Shown in pieces: positions 38,909 through 49,473 of a stretch of DNA of 64,000 bases. The notes beneath the pieces were generated by a model. That model did no database searches. It saw nothing but the letters and a program-made list of their open reading frames with translations, and was not told the origin of the DNA. Numbering within the stretch: the stretch's first letter is position 1; every line of letters begins with the position of its first letter. The translations under genes and the position numbers were made by a program. The DNA is from Polaromonas sp. OV174 (lineage in GTDB: Bacteria > Pseudomonadota > Gammaproteobacteria > Burkholderiales > Burkholderiaceae_C), in the NCBI RefSeq assembly GCF_900112285.1, contig NZ_FOKZ01000004.1:1-64000 (forward strand), in the 5' to 3' direction.

Positions 38909-39039
38909 AAGAGGGAGGCAACAGACGGCAGACAAGTAGTTTGGCTATTGTCTGCCTGTGAGCAAGCCTGCGTTGTAGGACGGGCTCTTTTTTGTGACGG
39001 GCTGACGCGGGCGCTGCCTGGATGTCGTCAAAATTTAAT

Positions 39040-39096
39040 AAAAAGTGGCTATAGCCCAATAAGGACGAGCGCCACCAGCTATTAAATTAATAGTTG
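39040..39096 (-). repeat. Copy of the AATAGC interspersed repeat
   Basis: On the minus strand it reads AACTATTAATTTAATAGCTG, GTGGCGCTCGTCCTTATTGG and GCTATAGCCACTTTTT. It is the most complete copy and serves as my reference for the family. Confidence 0.75.
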
Positions 39097-39142
39097 ATGG
39101 CGCACCAAGGGCGGCACAGTCGCACCAGCCTTCACAAGGGTA

Positions 39143-39709
39143 TTAGCCTTTGTGATGCATGCCGCCTGGGTGATGGCCGCGGCCGTCGCGGCCGCCGGAG
39201 CGCTTGTGCTCGGCATCAAAGACTTTTTGCTGCTCGGGGCTCAAGGCGGCATAAAAGGCCTTGGTGGCATCGCCGCGCTGGTCCATGGCTGCGTTCATGT
39301 CGGCCATGCGCTGGGTGCGCAGGGCGCGCATTTTGTCGATGCGCTCGGGCGTCGTCAGCTTGTCGAATTCGGCGCGCTGCTCGGCCGTGGGGCGCTGACC
39401 CATGTGGGCGGGCGGTTTCATGGCCGTGGTGTAGCTGGTCCAAGCGCCTTCCTGGGCTGGCGTGAGCTTGAGCTTGGCCTTCAGCTCGGCCTGGCGTTTG
39501 GCCATCCAGGCCTGCATTTTGGCCGGATCGTGACGGCCCATTTTGTGATGATCACCGGCGTGCGCCGTGGCTGGTTTGGTGGCTGCGGCCGGGGCCGCCG
39601 CCGGTGCTGCGGGCGCACCCTGTGCCATGGCGCTGGCGCCTGCGGTGGCCAGCAGGCCGGCCAGAAGCAGACCATTCAGGGAAGCAAGAGGTTTGAGGGC
39701 GAATTTCAT
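39143..39709 (-). CDS. Spy/CpxP-like periplasmic protein
   Basis: A 188-residue exported protein. A signal peptide (LNGLLLAGLLATAGASAMAQ) is followed by an alanine/proline-rich stretch and a helical domain with the LTPAQ motif of the LTxxQ (Spy/CpxP) family. Histidine-rich ends (GDHHKMGRH and the C-terminal HHPGGMHHKG) suggest metal contact. Family members are periplasmic chaperones or stress sensors. The ATG at 39709 follows AAAGGAAG. Single gene. Confidence 0.83.
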   Translation of the reverse strand: MKFALKPLASLNGLLLAGLLATAGASAMAQGAPAAPAAAPAAATKPATAHAGDHHKMGRHDPAKMQAWMAKRQAELKAKLKLTPAQEGAWTSYTTAMKPPAHMGQRPTAEQRAEFDKLTTPERIDKMRALRTQRMADMNAAMDQRGDATKAFYAALSPEQQKVFDAEHKRSGGRDGRGHHPGGMHHKG

Positions 39710-39876
39710 GGAAACTTCCTTTCGGGGAGTAGACGCCTGGCACCAGTGACGTGACATACGGCTTTTGGCTACAGGTTGAAAGCAAGTTTGGCGGCCCCGT
39801 GTATACGCACCATTGCGCAGCGGTGATGGTTTGTAAAGTTGGGTGAGCGCCGGGTGAACCCGCGGCCGGGCGGCGT

Positions 39877-41187
39877 TCAGGACGTGCCGCGCAGCAGCGT
39901 TTCAAACAGGCTCTCGTCGCCCATTTGCCCGCCCTTGAGCATGAGCTCCATGCCGTCCAGCCTGGCCTGGTCGCTATGCAGGCGGCATAGCGCCACGCCG
40001 GGCGCCAGCTGCGCCTGGTAGCTCAGGCCCCAGGCCTGGAGCGCCTGCACGGCGTGGCTGGAGGTGTCGCCACCGGCAATGCCCAGGCGCCGCAGCGGCG
40101 CGGCCTCAAGCACTTGCGCCAGCAACTCGCCGCAGGCCGGTGCCAGGGCCCGCGCCGGCCTGGCGCTCTGGCGCTCGCTGTCGTCGCTGGCGGTACAGGC
40201 CAGCACATGCTGGCCCTGACGCAGCAGGCCGGCGATCTGCGCGGCCATTTGTGCCAGGTAGGCCGGGTCCTCGCACAGGCGCGGCGCATCCAGCGGCAGC
40301 TGCCGGTAGGAGCTGGCGGCCTTGATCTGACGCGCCGTCATGGGCGACAGACTGCCCGCCAGCACCAGCACCGGGCCGTCGGCCGGGGCAATGGTCGCCG
40401 GCTGGGTATCCAGGCTGCTTTGCCAATGCGCCGCCAGCGCCTGCACCACGCTGCTGGGCCCAACGGCCAGCAGGCGCTGGCGCTGGGCCTGCTGCCAGAT
40501 CAGCCGGCCGACGGGGGCGAGGTGCGCGCTGTCGCCGATGTCAAACAGCACGGCGGTTGGCGTTTCTGTTTCAAGCAGCGTGTCCAGCTGTCGCTCCAGT
40601 GCCTCGTCGTCCTGCGCGTAGTCGGGGTAGGCGATGGCGCTGATGTGCGGCAAGCCTTGCTGCGCCAGGTGCAGGCGCAGGTCGGCCTCATGCATGGGCG
40701 TGACCGGATGCTGGCGCATGGTCGGGTGGCGGTCGATGCGGTGGATCTCTGGCCCGGCGCTGGCAAACAGGTTGCCGAACACGCAGTAGCGGCGCAGATT
40801 GGGTTGGCCGCCGACTATGGGCACGAATAAGTTATCCACATGCGGTCTGAGCAGCTGTATGGCCGCACCAATGCTGCCCATGTGCGGCGCGCTGTCGAAA
40901 GTGGAGCAGGTCTTGTAGTGAACGACAGGCGCTTGCAGGGCGGCGAACAGTTCGCCGACAGGCGTCAATTCGAGCTGCATTTCTGCCGGCGTCATGGCGC
41001 GCGCCGCACCGGCAATGCCCAGGCAGTCCAGCGGGCCGGCGCGCTGCAGCTGTGCGGCCGTCGGCAGGCCCAGGAACAGCAGGGTGCGCAGGCCGGCGCG
41101 CGCGGCCGTGGCGAGGGTGTCGGTGGCGCCGGTGAAGTCGTCGCCGTAGTAGGCGATCTTCAAGTCGCGCTGTTCCTGTGCGCTCAT
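39877..41187 (-). CDS. DUF1537 four-carbon acid sugar kinase family protein
   Basis: A 436-residue DUF1537 kinase. The N-terminal YYGDDFTGATDTL binds the sugar acid, and the C-terminal GGDTSSHAVQAL binds ATP. The family phosphorylates sugar acids such as tetronates (OtnK, DtnK) and 3-oxo-isoapionate (OiaK). It lies 7 bp after the RuBisCO-like gene, and this kinase-RLP pair is known from D-apionate catabolism, where the kinase makes the RLP substrate. The exact substrate here is inferred, not shown. A perfect DnaA box is encoded at 40832-40840. Confidence 0.88.
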   Translation of the reverse strand: MSAQEQRDLKIAYYGDDFTGATDTLATAARAGLRTLLFLGLPTAAQLQRAGPLDCLGIAGAARAMTPAEMQLELTPVGELFAALQAPVVHYKTCSTFDSAPHMGSIGAAIQLLRPHVDNLFVPIVGGQPNLRRYCVFGNLFASAGPEIHRIDRHPTMRQHPVTPMHEADLRLHLAQQGLPHISAIAYPDYAQDDEALERQLDTLLETETPTAVLFDIGDSAHLAPVGRLIWQQAQRQRLLAVGPSSVVQALAAHWQSSLDTQPATIAPADGPVLVLAGSLSPMTARQIKAASSYRQLPLDAPRLCEDPAYLAQMAAQIAGLLRQGQHVLACTASDDSERQSARPARALAPACGELLAQVLEAAPLRRLGIAGGDTSSHAVQALQAWGLSYQAQLAPGVALCRLHSDQARLDGMELMLKGGQMGDESLFETLLRGTS

Positions 41188-41194
41188 GCCTGCC

Positions 41195-42460
41195 TCACTT
41201 GCCAAAAAAGGCCAGCGCGGCGGCCAGCTCGGGCGCCTGGCGCGCGTAGTCGGCCAGAGCAACACCTTCGCGCGCGGCGGCCCAGGCCTGGCGAATGCTG
41301 GCCACGCCGGCGGCCGCACCGCCCGGGTGCGCCAAGATGCCGCCGCCAGACATGAAGAGCAAATCCTCGCTGTTGATGGCGGACCAGGTGGCGGGCACGG
41401 TGCCGGCCCACTGCCCCGAAGAGAAGGCGGGCATGACGCGGTCGTCCAGGCCCTCGCTTAGCGGCGTGTAGCAATCGTGCGCCGATTCGATGACTTCCGC
41501 ATCGGGCTGCGAGAACTTGCCTTGCAGACCGTGCACATGCATGTGATCGACGCCGGCCAGGCGCCACAGCGTCTGGTAGGCCTGAAACGACATTCCCAGC
41601 AGCGGATGGCGCGAGATGGCGCCGTAGCCGTTGCGGTGGCCGTGGATGGCCAAGCCGGTGTGGCGGCGCAGCGTCTGCATGCCGGAATGGCCGCACCAGT
41701 TGAGGCTGGCCATGACGCAGCTGCCACCTTCGCGTTCGATGAGGTCGGCATGGCGTTTCATGGCGTCGGTTTCGTCGGTGATGTTGAAAGCCATCATCAC
41801 GTGCTTGCCGCTGCGTTGCTGGTGCTCACGAATGACGGCCATCACGGCCGGCACGCGCTGCGCCAGCGGCGCATGCAGCGGGTCGGCGCAGACCTCGTCG
41901 TCCTTGATGAAGTCCACTCCCGCAGCGCACAGACTAGCCACCAGTTCCGCGGTCTGTTCGGCGGAAAAACCCACATTGGGCTTGATGATGGTGCCGACCA
42001 GCGCATCACGGCTCACGCCGGTGCGCCGACGTGTGCCGGCAATGCCGACCTTGGGTAGCTCGAACTGCGCGCGATAGGCGGCGGGCAGCTTCATGGACTC
42101 CAGGCGCAGGCCGCTGGCTTCGCCCAGGTCGTAGAGATTGCCTGAGACGGTGGCGGCCAGTGTCGGCAGGTTGGCGCCGACGTTGGCGACCGGAAAGGAG
42201 ATGCGTACGCGGGCGCGCCGCCACGGGCCATTGTGGCCCTTGCGTTCCAGCAGGGCGTTGGCCAGACTGGGGGCGTTCACCGCTTCGAGTTCGGTGATGG
42301 ACTCGACGGTGGCGCGGGCGCGCAGGCGCAGCTCGTCGGTCTCGCCCGCCACGCGGGTGAAGGTGCCGCAGGACTGCTCGCCCGCCATCACCTCGGCGAC
42401 ATGTTCAGGCGCCAGCGGCGTTTCAATCAGATAAGTGGCTTCAAAGCGGTCGGCAGTCAT
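41195..42460 (-). CDS. RuBisCO-like protein (form IV type)
   Basis: A 421-residue RuBisCO large-subunit homologue. Retained residues: K160 in GTIIKP, the carbamylation site K186 with D188/E189 in DFIKDDE, H273/H275/R276, loop-6 K315 (LQGKFS), and S371-GGG and HPGG phosphate loops. The lysine equal to K177 of true RuBisCO is N162, so it is not a CO2-fixing enzyme. Comparable RLPs act as decarboxylase or transcarboxylase on 3-oxo-isoapionate 4-phosphate. It is grouped with a DUF1537 kinase, a VOC protein and a TRAP transporter. Confidence 0.9.
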   Translation of the reverse strand: MTADRFEATYLIETPLAPEHVAEVMAGEQSCGTFTRVAGETDELRLRARATVESITELEAVNAPSLANALLERKGHNGPWRRARVRISFPVANVGANLPTLAATVSGNLYDLGEASGLRLESMKLPAAYRAQFELPKVGIAGTRRRTGVSRDALVGTIIKPNVGFSAEQTAELVASLCAAGVDFIKDDEVCADPLHAPLAQRVPAVMAVIREHQQRSGKHVMMAFNITDETDAMKRHADLIEREGGSCVMASLNWCGHSGMQTLRRHTGLAIHGHRNGYGAISRHPLLGMSFQAYQTLWRLAGVDHMHVHGLQGKFSQPDAEVIESAHDCYTPLSEGLDDRVMPAFSSGQWAGTVPATWSAINSEDLLFMSGGGILAHPGGAAAGVASIRQAWAAAREGVALADYARQAPELAAALAFFGK

Positions 42461-42470
42461 GGGCGGCGTT

Positions 42471-43013
42471 TCAGGGTTGGCTCAGATCAGGAAAAGGGCG
42501 GACGGGATCGGTGACACCGTCCCAGCCTTCGGAAGACTGGCGTATCAGGTCAAACATCTTGCCCTTGGGGCCGGCCACTTCGGACAGCTCTATGACGGTG
42601 CCGGGGTGGTATTCGGTGTCGAAATAAATGAAGCGGCCATTGACGCCGACTTCACCGCTCATCACCGGCTTGAAGCCCTGCTTGAGCAGGCGTTCCAGGT
42701 CGGCGTCGTAGTGGCTGGTCCAGTAGGCGACATGCTGCAGACCGGTGCGGCCGGCTTGCAGAAAGTCGCGGTACATGGAGGGCACGTCGTTGCGGGTCTG
42801 GATCAGCTCGACCTGTACAAAGCCGGAGTTGGCCAGCGCCACGGAGTTGTGCGGCTCGTGCGCTTCGCCCTTGTACGTGTAGTTCTTGATAGGCACCTTG
42901 GGGTTGTAAAACCAGGGGCCGACACCTAACGTTTCGCTCCAGTATTTCATGGCGGCTTCGATGTCGTGAACGACGTAACCCAGCTGGCGGATTTCTCCGA
43001 AATGGCGACTCAT
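42471..43013 (-). CDS. VOC-family (glyoxalase-fold) metalloenzyme, function unknown
   Basis: A 180-residue protein with two beta-alpha-beta-beta-beta modules. Probable metal ligands are H16 (GYVVHDIE), a glutamate in VQVELIQ, a histidine in LQHVAYW and a glutamate in VIELSE, the H-E-H-E set of VOC enzymes. Members act as epimerases, isomerases, dioxygenases or lyases. It lies 10 bp before the RLP gene, so it should act in the same pathway, perhaps as an epimerase or isomerase of the acid intermediate. Nothing in the known apionate routes clearly matches it. Confidence 0.8.
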   Translation of the reverse strand: MSRHFGEIRQLGYVVHDIEAAMKYWSETLGVGPWFYNPKVPIKNYTYKGEAHEPHNSVALANSGFVQVELIQTRNDVPSMYRDFLQAGRTGLQHVAYWTSHYDADLERLLKQGFKPVMSGEVGVNGRFIYFDTEYHPGTVIELSEVAGPKGKMFDLIRQSSEGWDGVTDPVRPFPDLSQP

Positions 43014-43067
43014 GTTGTGATCCGTTGTTAAAGAGTTAAGGGGATGGAAAAGGCGGGCGCGGTGCGC

Positions 43068-44945
43068 TTATTTCAGGAAACCGGTGGAGATCCAGGGAAT
43101 GGCCGCCACCAGCGCCAGGCCCACCAGCAGCGCGGCCATATAGCCCCCGATGTACTTCAGGCCTTCATTGGGGTCGACCTTGGCCACCGCGCAGGCGCCG
43201 TAGTAGCCCACGCCTATGGGCGGCGCGAACAGGCCTATGCCCATGGCGAAGATCACCACCATGGAGTAGTGCACCGGATGCACGCCGACCTGTGACGCGA
43301 TGGGAAAGAGCAGGGGGCCGAACAGCACGATGGCGGGAATGCCTTCGAGCACGCAGCCGAGCACGATGAAGGCCAGGATGGACACGGCCAGGAAGCCGTA
43401 GCTGCCGCCGGGAATGTTTTTCATCAACTGGGCCAGGTCGGTGGAGAATCCCGACTGCGTCAGGCCCCAGGCCATGGCGGTGGCGCAGCCGACGATGAAC
43501 ATGATGGCGCCCGACAGCGAGGCGGTTTCTATCAGCATGGGCTTGAGCCGGCGCCAGTCGAACTGGCGGTAGATCAGCAGGCCGGCGAGCACGGAATACA
43601 CCACGCCTATGGTTGACACCTCGGTGGCCGTGGCCACGCCTTCGACCACCGCGGCGCGTATCACGAAGGGCAGGGCGATGGCGGGCAGCGCAATGACAAA
43701 AAACTTGCCGATCTGGCTCTTGCTGTAGCGCGTGACGCCGCTCAGGTCTTCCTTGCGGTAGCGCCACCAGACCACGCTGCACAGACACAGACCCAGCACC
43801 AGCGCCGGCAGCATGCCGCCCGTGAACAGCGCGGCAATCGAGACGCCGGTGACCGAGCCTATGGTGATCAGCACGATGGACGGCGGAATGGTTTCCGTCT
43901 GCGCGCCTGTGGCCGACAGCAGCGCCACCAGATCGCCGGGTTTGGCGCCGCGCTTTTTCATTTCTGGAAACAGCACGGGCGCGATCGCCGCCATGTCGGC
44001 AATCTTGGAGCCCGAGATGCCGGAGACCAGGTACATGGCGCCTATCAGCACGTAGCTGAGGCCGCCGCGCACATGGCCCAGCAGACTGGCCAGAAACTGG
44101 ATCATGGCCTTGGCCATGCCGGTCATCTCTATCAAGGCGCCCAGGAAGATGAACAGCGGCACCGCCAGCATGATCAGGTGCGACATGCCCTCGTCCATGC
44201 GGCCCACCATCACGACCATGGGCGTTTGCGTGGTGAGTGCCAGATAGCCAAAGGTGGCCAGCGCAAACGAGAAGGCGATGGGCACGCCCAGAAACACATT
44301 GACGGCCACCACGACTAGGAAAAACACCACCAGGTTGAGCTTGCCCAAGTGGGTAAAAACCGGCTGGGCCAGCCAGAAGATTCCCACCATGAGAGCCGAG
44401 ACGCCCACCGTCAGGGCGATGTTCTTGAGGCTGGAAAAACGGAACAGGCGCAGCAGGCCGAAGACCCCCATCAGGGCAATGCCCACGGGAATGGCGGAAG
44501 CGCGCCAGGCGTTGCTGATTTCCAGTGCCGGCGTGACGATGTAAGACTCTTCGTCGGCGTATTCATAAGCCGGCAGCATGACCATGACGATAAAGGCCAG
44601 CGAGGCACTGATGGCCAGGGCTTCCAGCACGGCACGCGCTTGCGCGCTGACCTTGCTCACCACCGCCGTCATGCGCATGTGTTCGCCGCGGCGCAGGGCC
44701 ACCACGGCGCCCAGCATGGACAGCCAGAGGAAAAAGATGGAGGCCAGCTCGTCCGACCAGACCAGCGGCGCATGAAACACATAGCGCGAGACCACGCCCG
44801 CAAACAGGATGATGATTTCGACCAGCACGATGGCGGCGGCGATGGCTTCGATCACGGCGCCGAATTGCTTGTCAATGCGGCTGGCCAGCCCGCTCAAGGG
44901 ATTGGCGGGCGGCGCGTTGACGTCTATGGCGGGTGCGTGGGACAT
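43068..44945 (-). CDS. TRAP transporter, fused small and large permease subunits (DctQM)
   Basis: A 625-residue fused permease. Residues 1-190 are the four-helix DctQ part (VSRYVFHAPLVWSDELASIFFLWLS), and the rest is the DctM part with about twelve helices (ALIEMTGMAKAMIQFLASLLGHVRGGLS; FAPPIGVGYYGACAV). TRAP systems import organic acids using a sodium gradient and a periplasmic binding protein. It follows the dctP gene and precedes the VOC and RLP genes, so it probably imports their substrate. Confidence 0.93.
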   Translation of the reverse strand: MSHAPAIDVNAPPANPLSGLASRIDKQFGAVIEAIAAAIVLVEIIILFAGVVSRYVFHAPLVWSDELASIFFLWLSMLGAVVALRRGEHMRMTAVVSKVSAQARAVLEALAISASLAFIVMVMLPAYEYADEESYIVTPALEISNAWRASAIPVGIALMGVFGLLRLFRFSSLKNIALTVGVSALMVGIFWLAQPVFTHLGKLNLVVFFLVVVAVNVFLGVPIAFSFALATFGYLALTTQTPMVVMVGRMDEGMSHLIMLAVPLFIFLGALIEMTGMAKAMIQFLASLLGHVRGGLSYVLIGAMYLVSGISGSKIADMAAIAPVLFPEMKKRGAKPGDLVALLSATGAQTETIPPSIVLITIGSVTGVSIAALFTGGMLPALVLGLCLCSVVWWRYRKEDLSGVTRYSKSQIGKFFVIALPAIALPFVIRAAVVEGVATATEVSTIGVVYSVLAGLLIYRQFDWRRLKPMLIETASLSGAIMFIVGCATAMAWGLTQSGFSTDLAQLMKNIPGGSYGFLAVSILAFIVLGCVLEGIPAIVLFGPLLFPIASQVGVHPVHYSMVVIFAMGIGLFAPPIGVGYYGACAVAKVDPNEGLKYIGGYMAALLVGLALVAAIPWISTGFLK

Positions 44946-45051
44946 GGGCGAATGCTTTCTTCAGGGCAGGGTCCAGCCGGCGCGGCAGCGCCGGTGGTGC
45001 GTCTCAGGACGCAGGGGGAAGCAAGAGTCGCCGCTGCGACCCTTTGTCAAC

Positions 45052-46071
45052 TCAGGCCAGTTTGCCGACCGATTGCTCCAGCAGGCCCCAGGCCTCATTG
45101 CCGAAACGGCCTTTCCACTCGCTGTAAAAGCCGGACTCGCGCAGCTTGGCGCGAAAGCTCTCCGAGGTCGGGCGGTTGATGCTCAGGCCCTTGGCTTCCA
45201 GATCGGAGACGACCGAGTCGTTGAGTTTTTTGATGTCCTCGCGCTGCTTCATGCCGGACTCGTTGATGGCGGCGGCCACGATGGTTTTCAGGTCGGCCGG
45301 CAGGCGGTCCCAGGCCTTGCCGTTGGCGATGAACCAGTAACCGTCCCAGATGTGGTTGGTCAATGAGCAGAACTTTTGCACTTCGTAGAGCTTGGCGACC
45401 TGGATGATGGGCAGGGGGTTTTCCTGCGCGTCAACGATCTTGGTTTGCAGCGAGGAATAGACCTCGCTGAACTGCAGGCTGGCCGGCGCGGCGCCCAGGC
45501 CCTTGAACATGGAGATAGACAGCGGGCTGACCGGCACGCGGATCTTCAGGCCGTCCAGATCCTTGGCCGACGTCACGGCGGCCTTGCTGCTGGTGGTCTG
45601 GCGAAAGCCGTTGTCCCACATCTTGTCGAAGGCGTAGAGGCGCATCTTGCCTATGGCCGCACGCACATGGGCGCCCAGCTTGCCATCCATGGCGTTCCAG
45701 ACCTGGTTGTAGTCGGAGAAGGCGAAACCGACGGCGTTGATAGCGGCGACCGGCACCAAGGTGGCGATCACCAGCGCCGAGGGCGTGAAGAACTCGATGC
45801 CGCCCGAGCGCACCTGGGCCAGCATGTCGGTGTCGCCGCCCAGCTGGTTGTTCGGGAAGATCTTGATTTCGACCCGGCCCTTGGTTTCCTTCAGGATGCG
45901 GTCGGCCGCTTCCTGGGCGCGGATGTTGAGCGGGTGGGTCACCGGCAGGTTGTTGCCGTATTTGTAGCTGAACTCGGCGGCGCGTGCCATGGAGGGCAGG
46001 GCGGCGGCAATGCCGGCAGCGGGTACGGCGGACAGGCTGCGCAAAACACTGCGGCGGGTAACTTGGCTCAT
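45052..46071 (-). CDS. TRAP transporter solute-binding protein (DctP family)
   Basis: A 339-residue periplasmic binding protein. A twin-arginine-like signal (TRRSVLRSLSAVPAAGIAAALP) ends near ARA. The body has DctP features: FPNNQLGGDTDMLAQVRSGGIEF, LDGLKIRVPVSPL (the ligand-carboxylate arginine) and VDAQENPLPII. The start at 46071 follows GGAG. First gene of the leftward RLP operon, divergent from the lacI-type regulator. Confidence 0.93.
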   Translation of the reverse strand: MSQVTRRSVLRSLSAVPAAGIAAALPSMARAAEFSYKYGNNLPVTHPLNIRAQEAADRILKETKGRVEIKIFPNNQLGGDTDMLAQVRSGGIEFFTPSALVIATLVPVAAINAVGFAFSDYNQVWNAMDGKLGAHVRAAIGKMRLYAFDKMWDNGFRQTTSSKAAVTSAKDLDGLKIRVPVSPLSISMFKGLGAAPASLQFSEVYSSLQTKIVDAQENPLPIIQVAKLYEVQKFCSLTNHIWDGYWFIANGKAWDRLPADLKTIVAAAINESGMKQREDIKKLNDSVVSDLEAKGLSINRPTSESFRAKLRESGFYSEWKGRFGNEAWGLLEQSVGKLA

Positions 46072-46120
46072 GGTTGTCTCCAGTTTTGTTTTGATGCGTT
46101 TTGAGGCATCATTGGATAAA

Positions 46121-46150
46121 TAGCATCGCAACGATAGGTGCTAGATGCTA
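46121..46150. promoter_or_regulatory. Candidate operator between dctP and the LacI-type regulator
   Basis: TAGCATC (46121-46127) and GATGCTA (46144-46150) form a perfect 7-bp inverted repeat with a 16-bp spacer in the divergent 113-bp intergenic region. The spacer also holds ATCG-CAA-CGAT. It is the best binding-site candidate for the LacI-family protein encoded at 46185. Confidence 0.45.
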
Positions 46151-46184
46151 AATCGTCAAATCAAAAAATGATGGGTTTTGATGT

Positions 46185-47249
46185 ATGAGGGTTATCCCTG
46201 ATCAATTGGACGAGTTGCCGACACGTGCGCGTGTGGCCGACATCGCACGGGCCGCCAAGGTCTCGACCGCCACCGTGGACCGGGTGCTGAACCGCCGGCC
46301 CGGCGTGCGCGATGCGACGGCGCAAAAGGTGCTCAAGGTTGCGGCCGGGCTGGATTACCTGCCGGAAACCGGCTTGTATGCCGCGCTCGCGGCGGCGCCC
46401 ATGCGTCTGGTGTTTTTGCTGCCCGACGGCAGCAATCGCTTTATCCGCATGCTGGGCGACACGGTCGGCTATTCGCAGGAACATCTGACGCCCTTTAACG
46501 TGAAGTGCCGCAGCGAGCAATTCGAAAGCTTTAACCCGCAACAGCTCGCCGCCAGCTTGCTGCGCCTGGGCCAGCGCAGCGACGGCATTGCCTTCATGGC
46601 GCTGGAGCATCCGGCGGTGCGCGAAGCCGTCAGTGTGCTGGCCGAAAAAGGCGTGCCTACGCTGACCCTGATTTCGGATCTGTCGGGCTCGCAGCGCGCC
46701 GGCTATGTCGGCCTGGATAACCGCGCGGCCGGTCGCACGGCCGGCTATCTGGTCGGGCGCTTCATTGGGCCTGGTGTGCGTGCGGGCAAGGTGGCCCTGA
46801 TTGCCGGCTCGCGCAGCTATAGCGCGCACGAGGAGCGCGAGGCCGGCTTTCTGCATGTGATCGAAGAGATGTTTCCGGCCTTGCAGGTGGTGGGCCTGCG
46901 CGAGGGCCAGGACGACGCGCAGAAAAATTACCAGCAGACCCGCACCCTGCTGGAGCAGTACCCGGACCTGGCCGGCATCTACAACATAGGCGGCGCTTCC
47001 GATGGCGTGGCACGCGCGCTGAAGGAGAGCGGGCGCGAGCACAAGGTGGTGTTCATAGGCCACGGCCTGACGCCGGATACCCGCGCCATGTTGATAGACG
47101 GCAGCATGGACGCGGTGATCACGCAAAGCCCGCAGAGCGCCATGATGAGCTGCGTGCGCATGTTCACCAACCTGCGCGACAAGCGCGATGTGATGAGTGG
47201 TGTGGATGCCGTGCGCAGCCAGGTGATTTTCAGAGAAAACCTGCCCTAG
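46185..47249 (+). CDS. LacI-family transcriptional regulator with periplasmic-binding-protein domain
   Basis: A 354-residue LacI-type regulator. The HTH ARVADIARAAKVSTATVDRVLNRRPGV (residues 15-41) is followed by a sugar-binding domain; the VDRVLNRR variant instead of VSRVLN is typical of the LacI subgroup that binds sugar acids or cyclitols. It is divergent from the TRAP/RLP operon and should control it, probably as a repressor released by a pathway intermediate. Confidence 0.9.
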   Translation: MRVIPDQLDELPTRARVADIARAAKVSTATVDRVLNRRPGVRDATAQKVLKVAAGLDYLPETGLYAALAAAPMRLVFLLPDGSNRFIRMLGDTVGYSQEHLTPFNVKCRSEQFESFNPQQLAASLLRLGQRSDGIAFMALEHPAVREAVSVLAEKGVPTLTLISDLSGSQRAGYVGLDNRAAGRTAGYLVGRFIGPGVRAGKVALIAGSRSYSAHEEREAGFLHVIEEMFPALQVVGLREGQDDAQKNYQQTRTLLEQYPDLAGIYNIGGASDGVARALKESGREHKVVFIGHGLTPDTRAMLIDGSMDAVITQSPQSAMMSCVRMFTNLRDKRDVMSGVDAVRSQVIFRENLP

Positions 47250-47291
47250 CCCATGATACATATGCGCAATCGGCTATTAATTTGGTAGTAA

Positions 47292-49472
<2,181 letters not shown>

Positions 49473-49473
49473 C

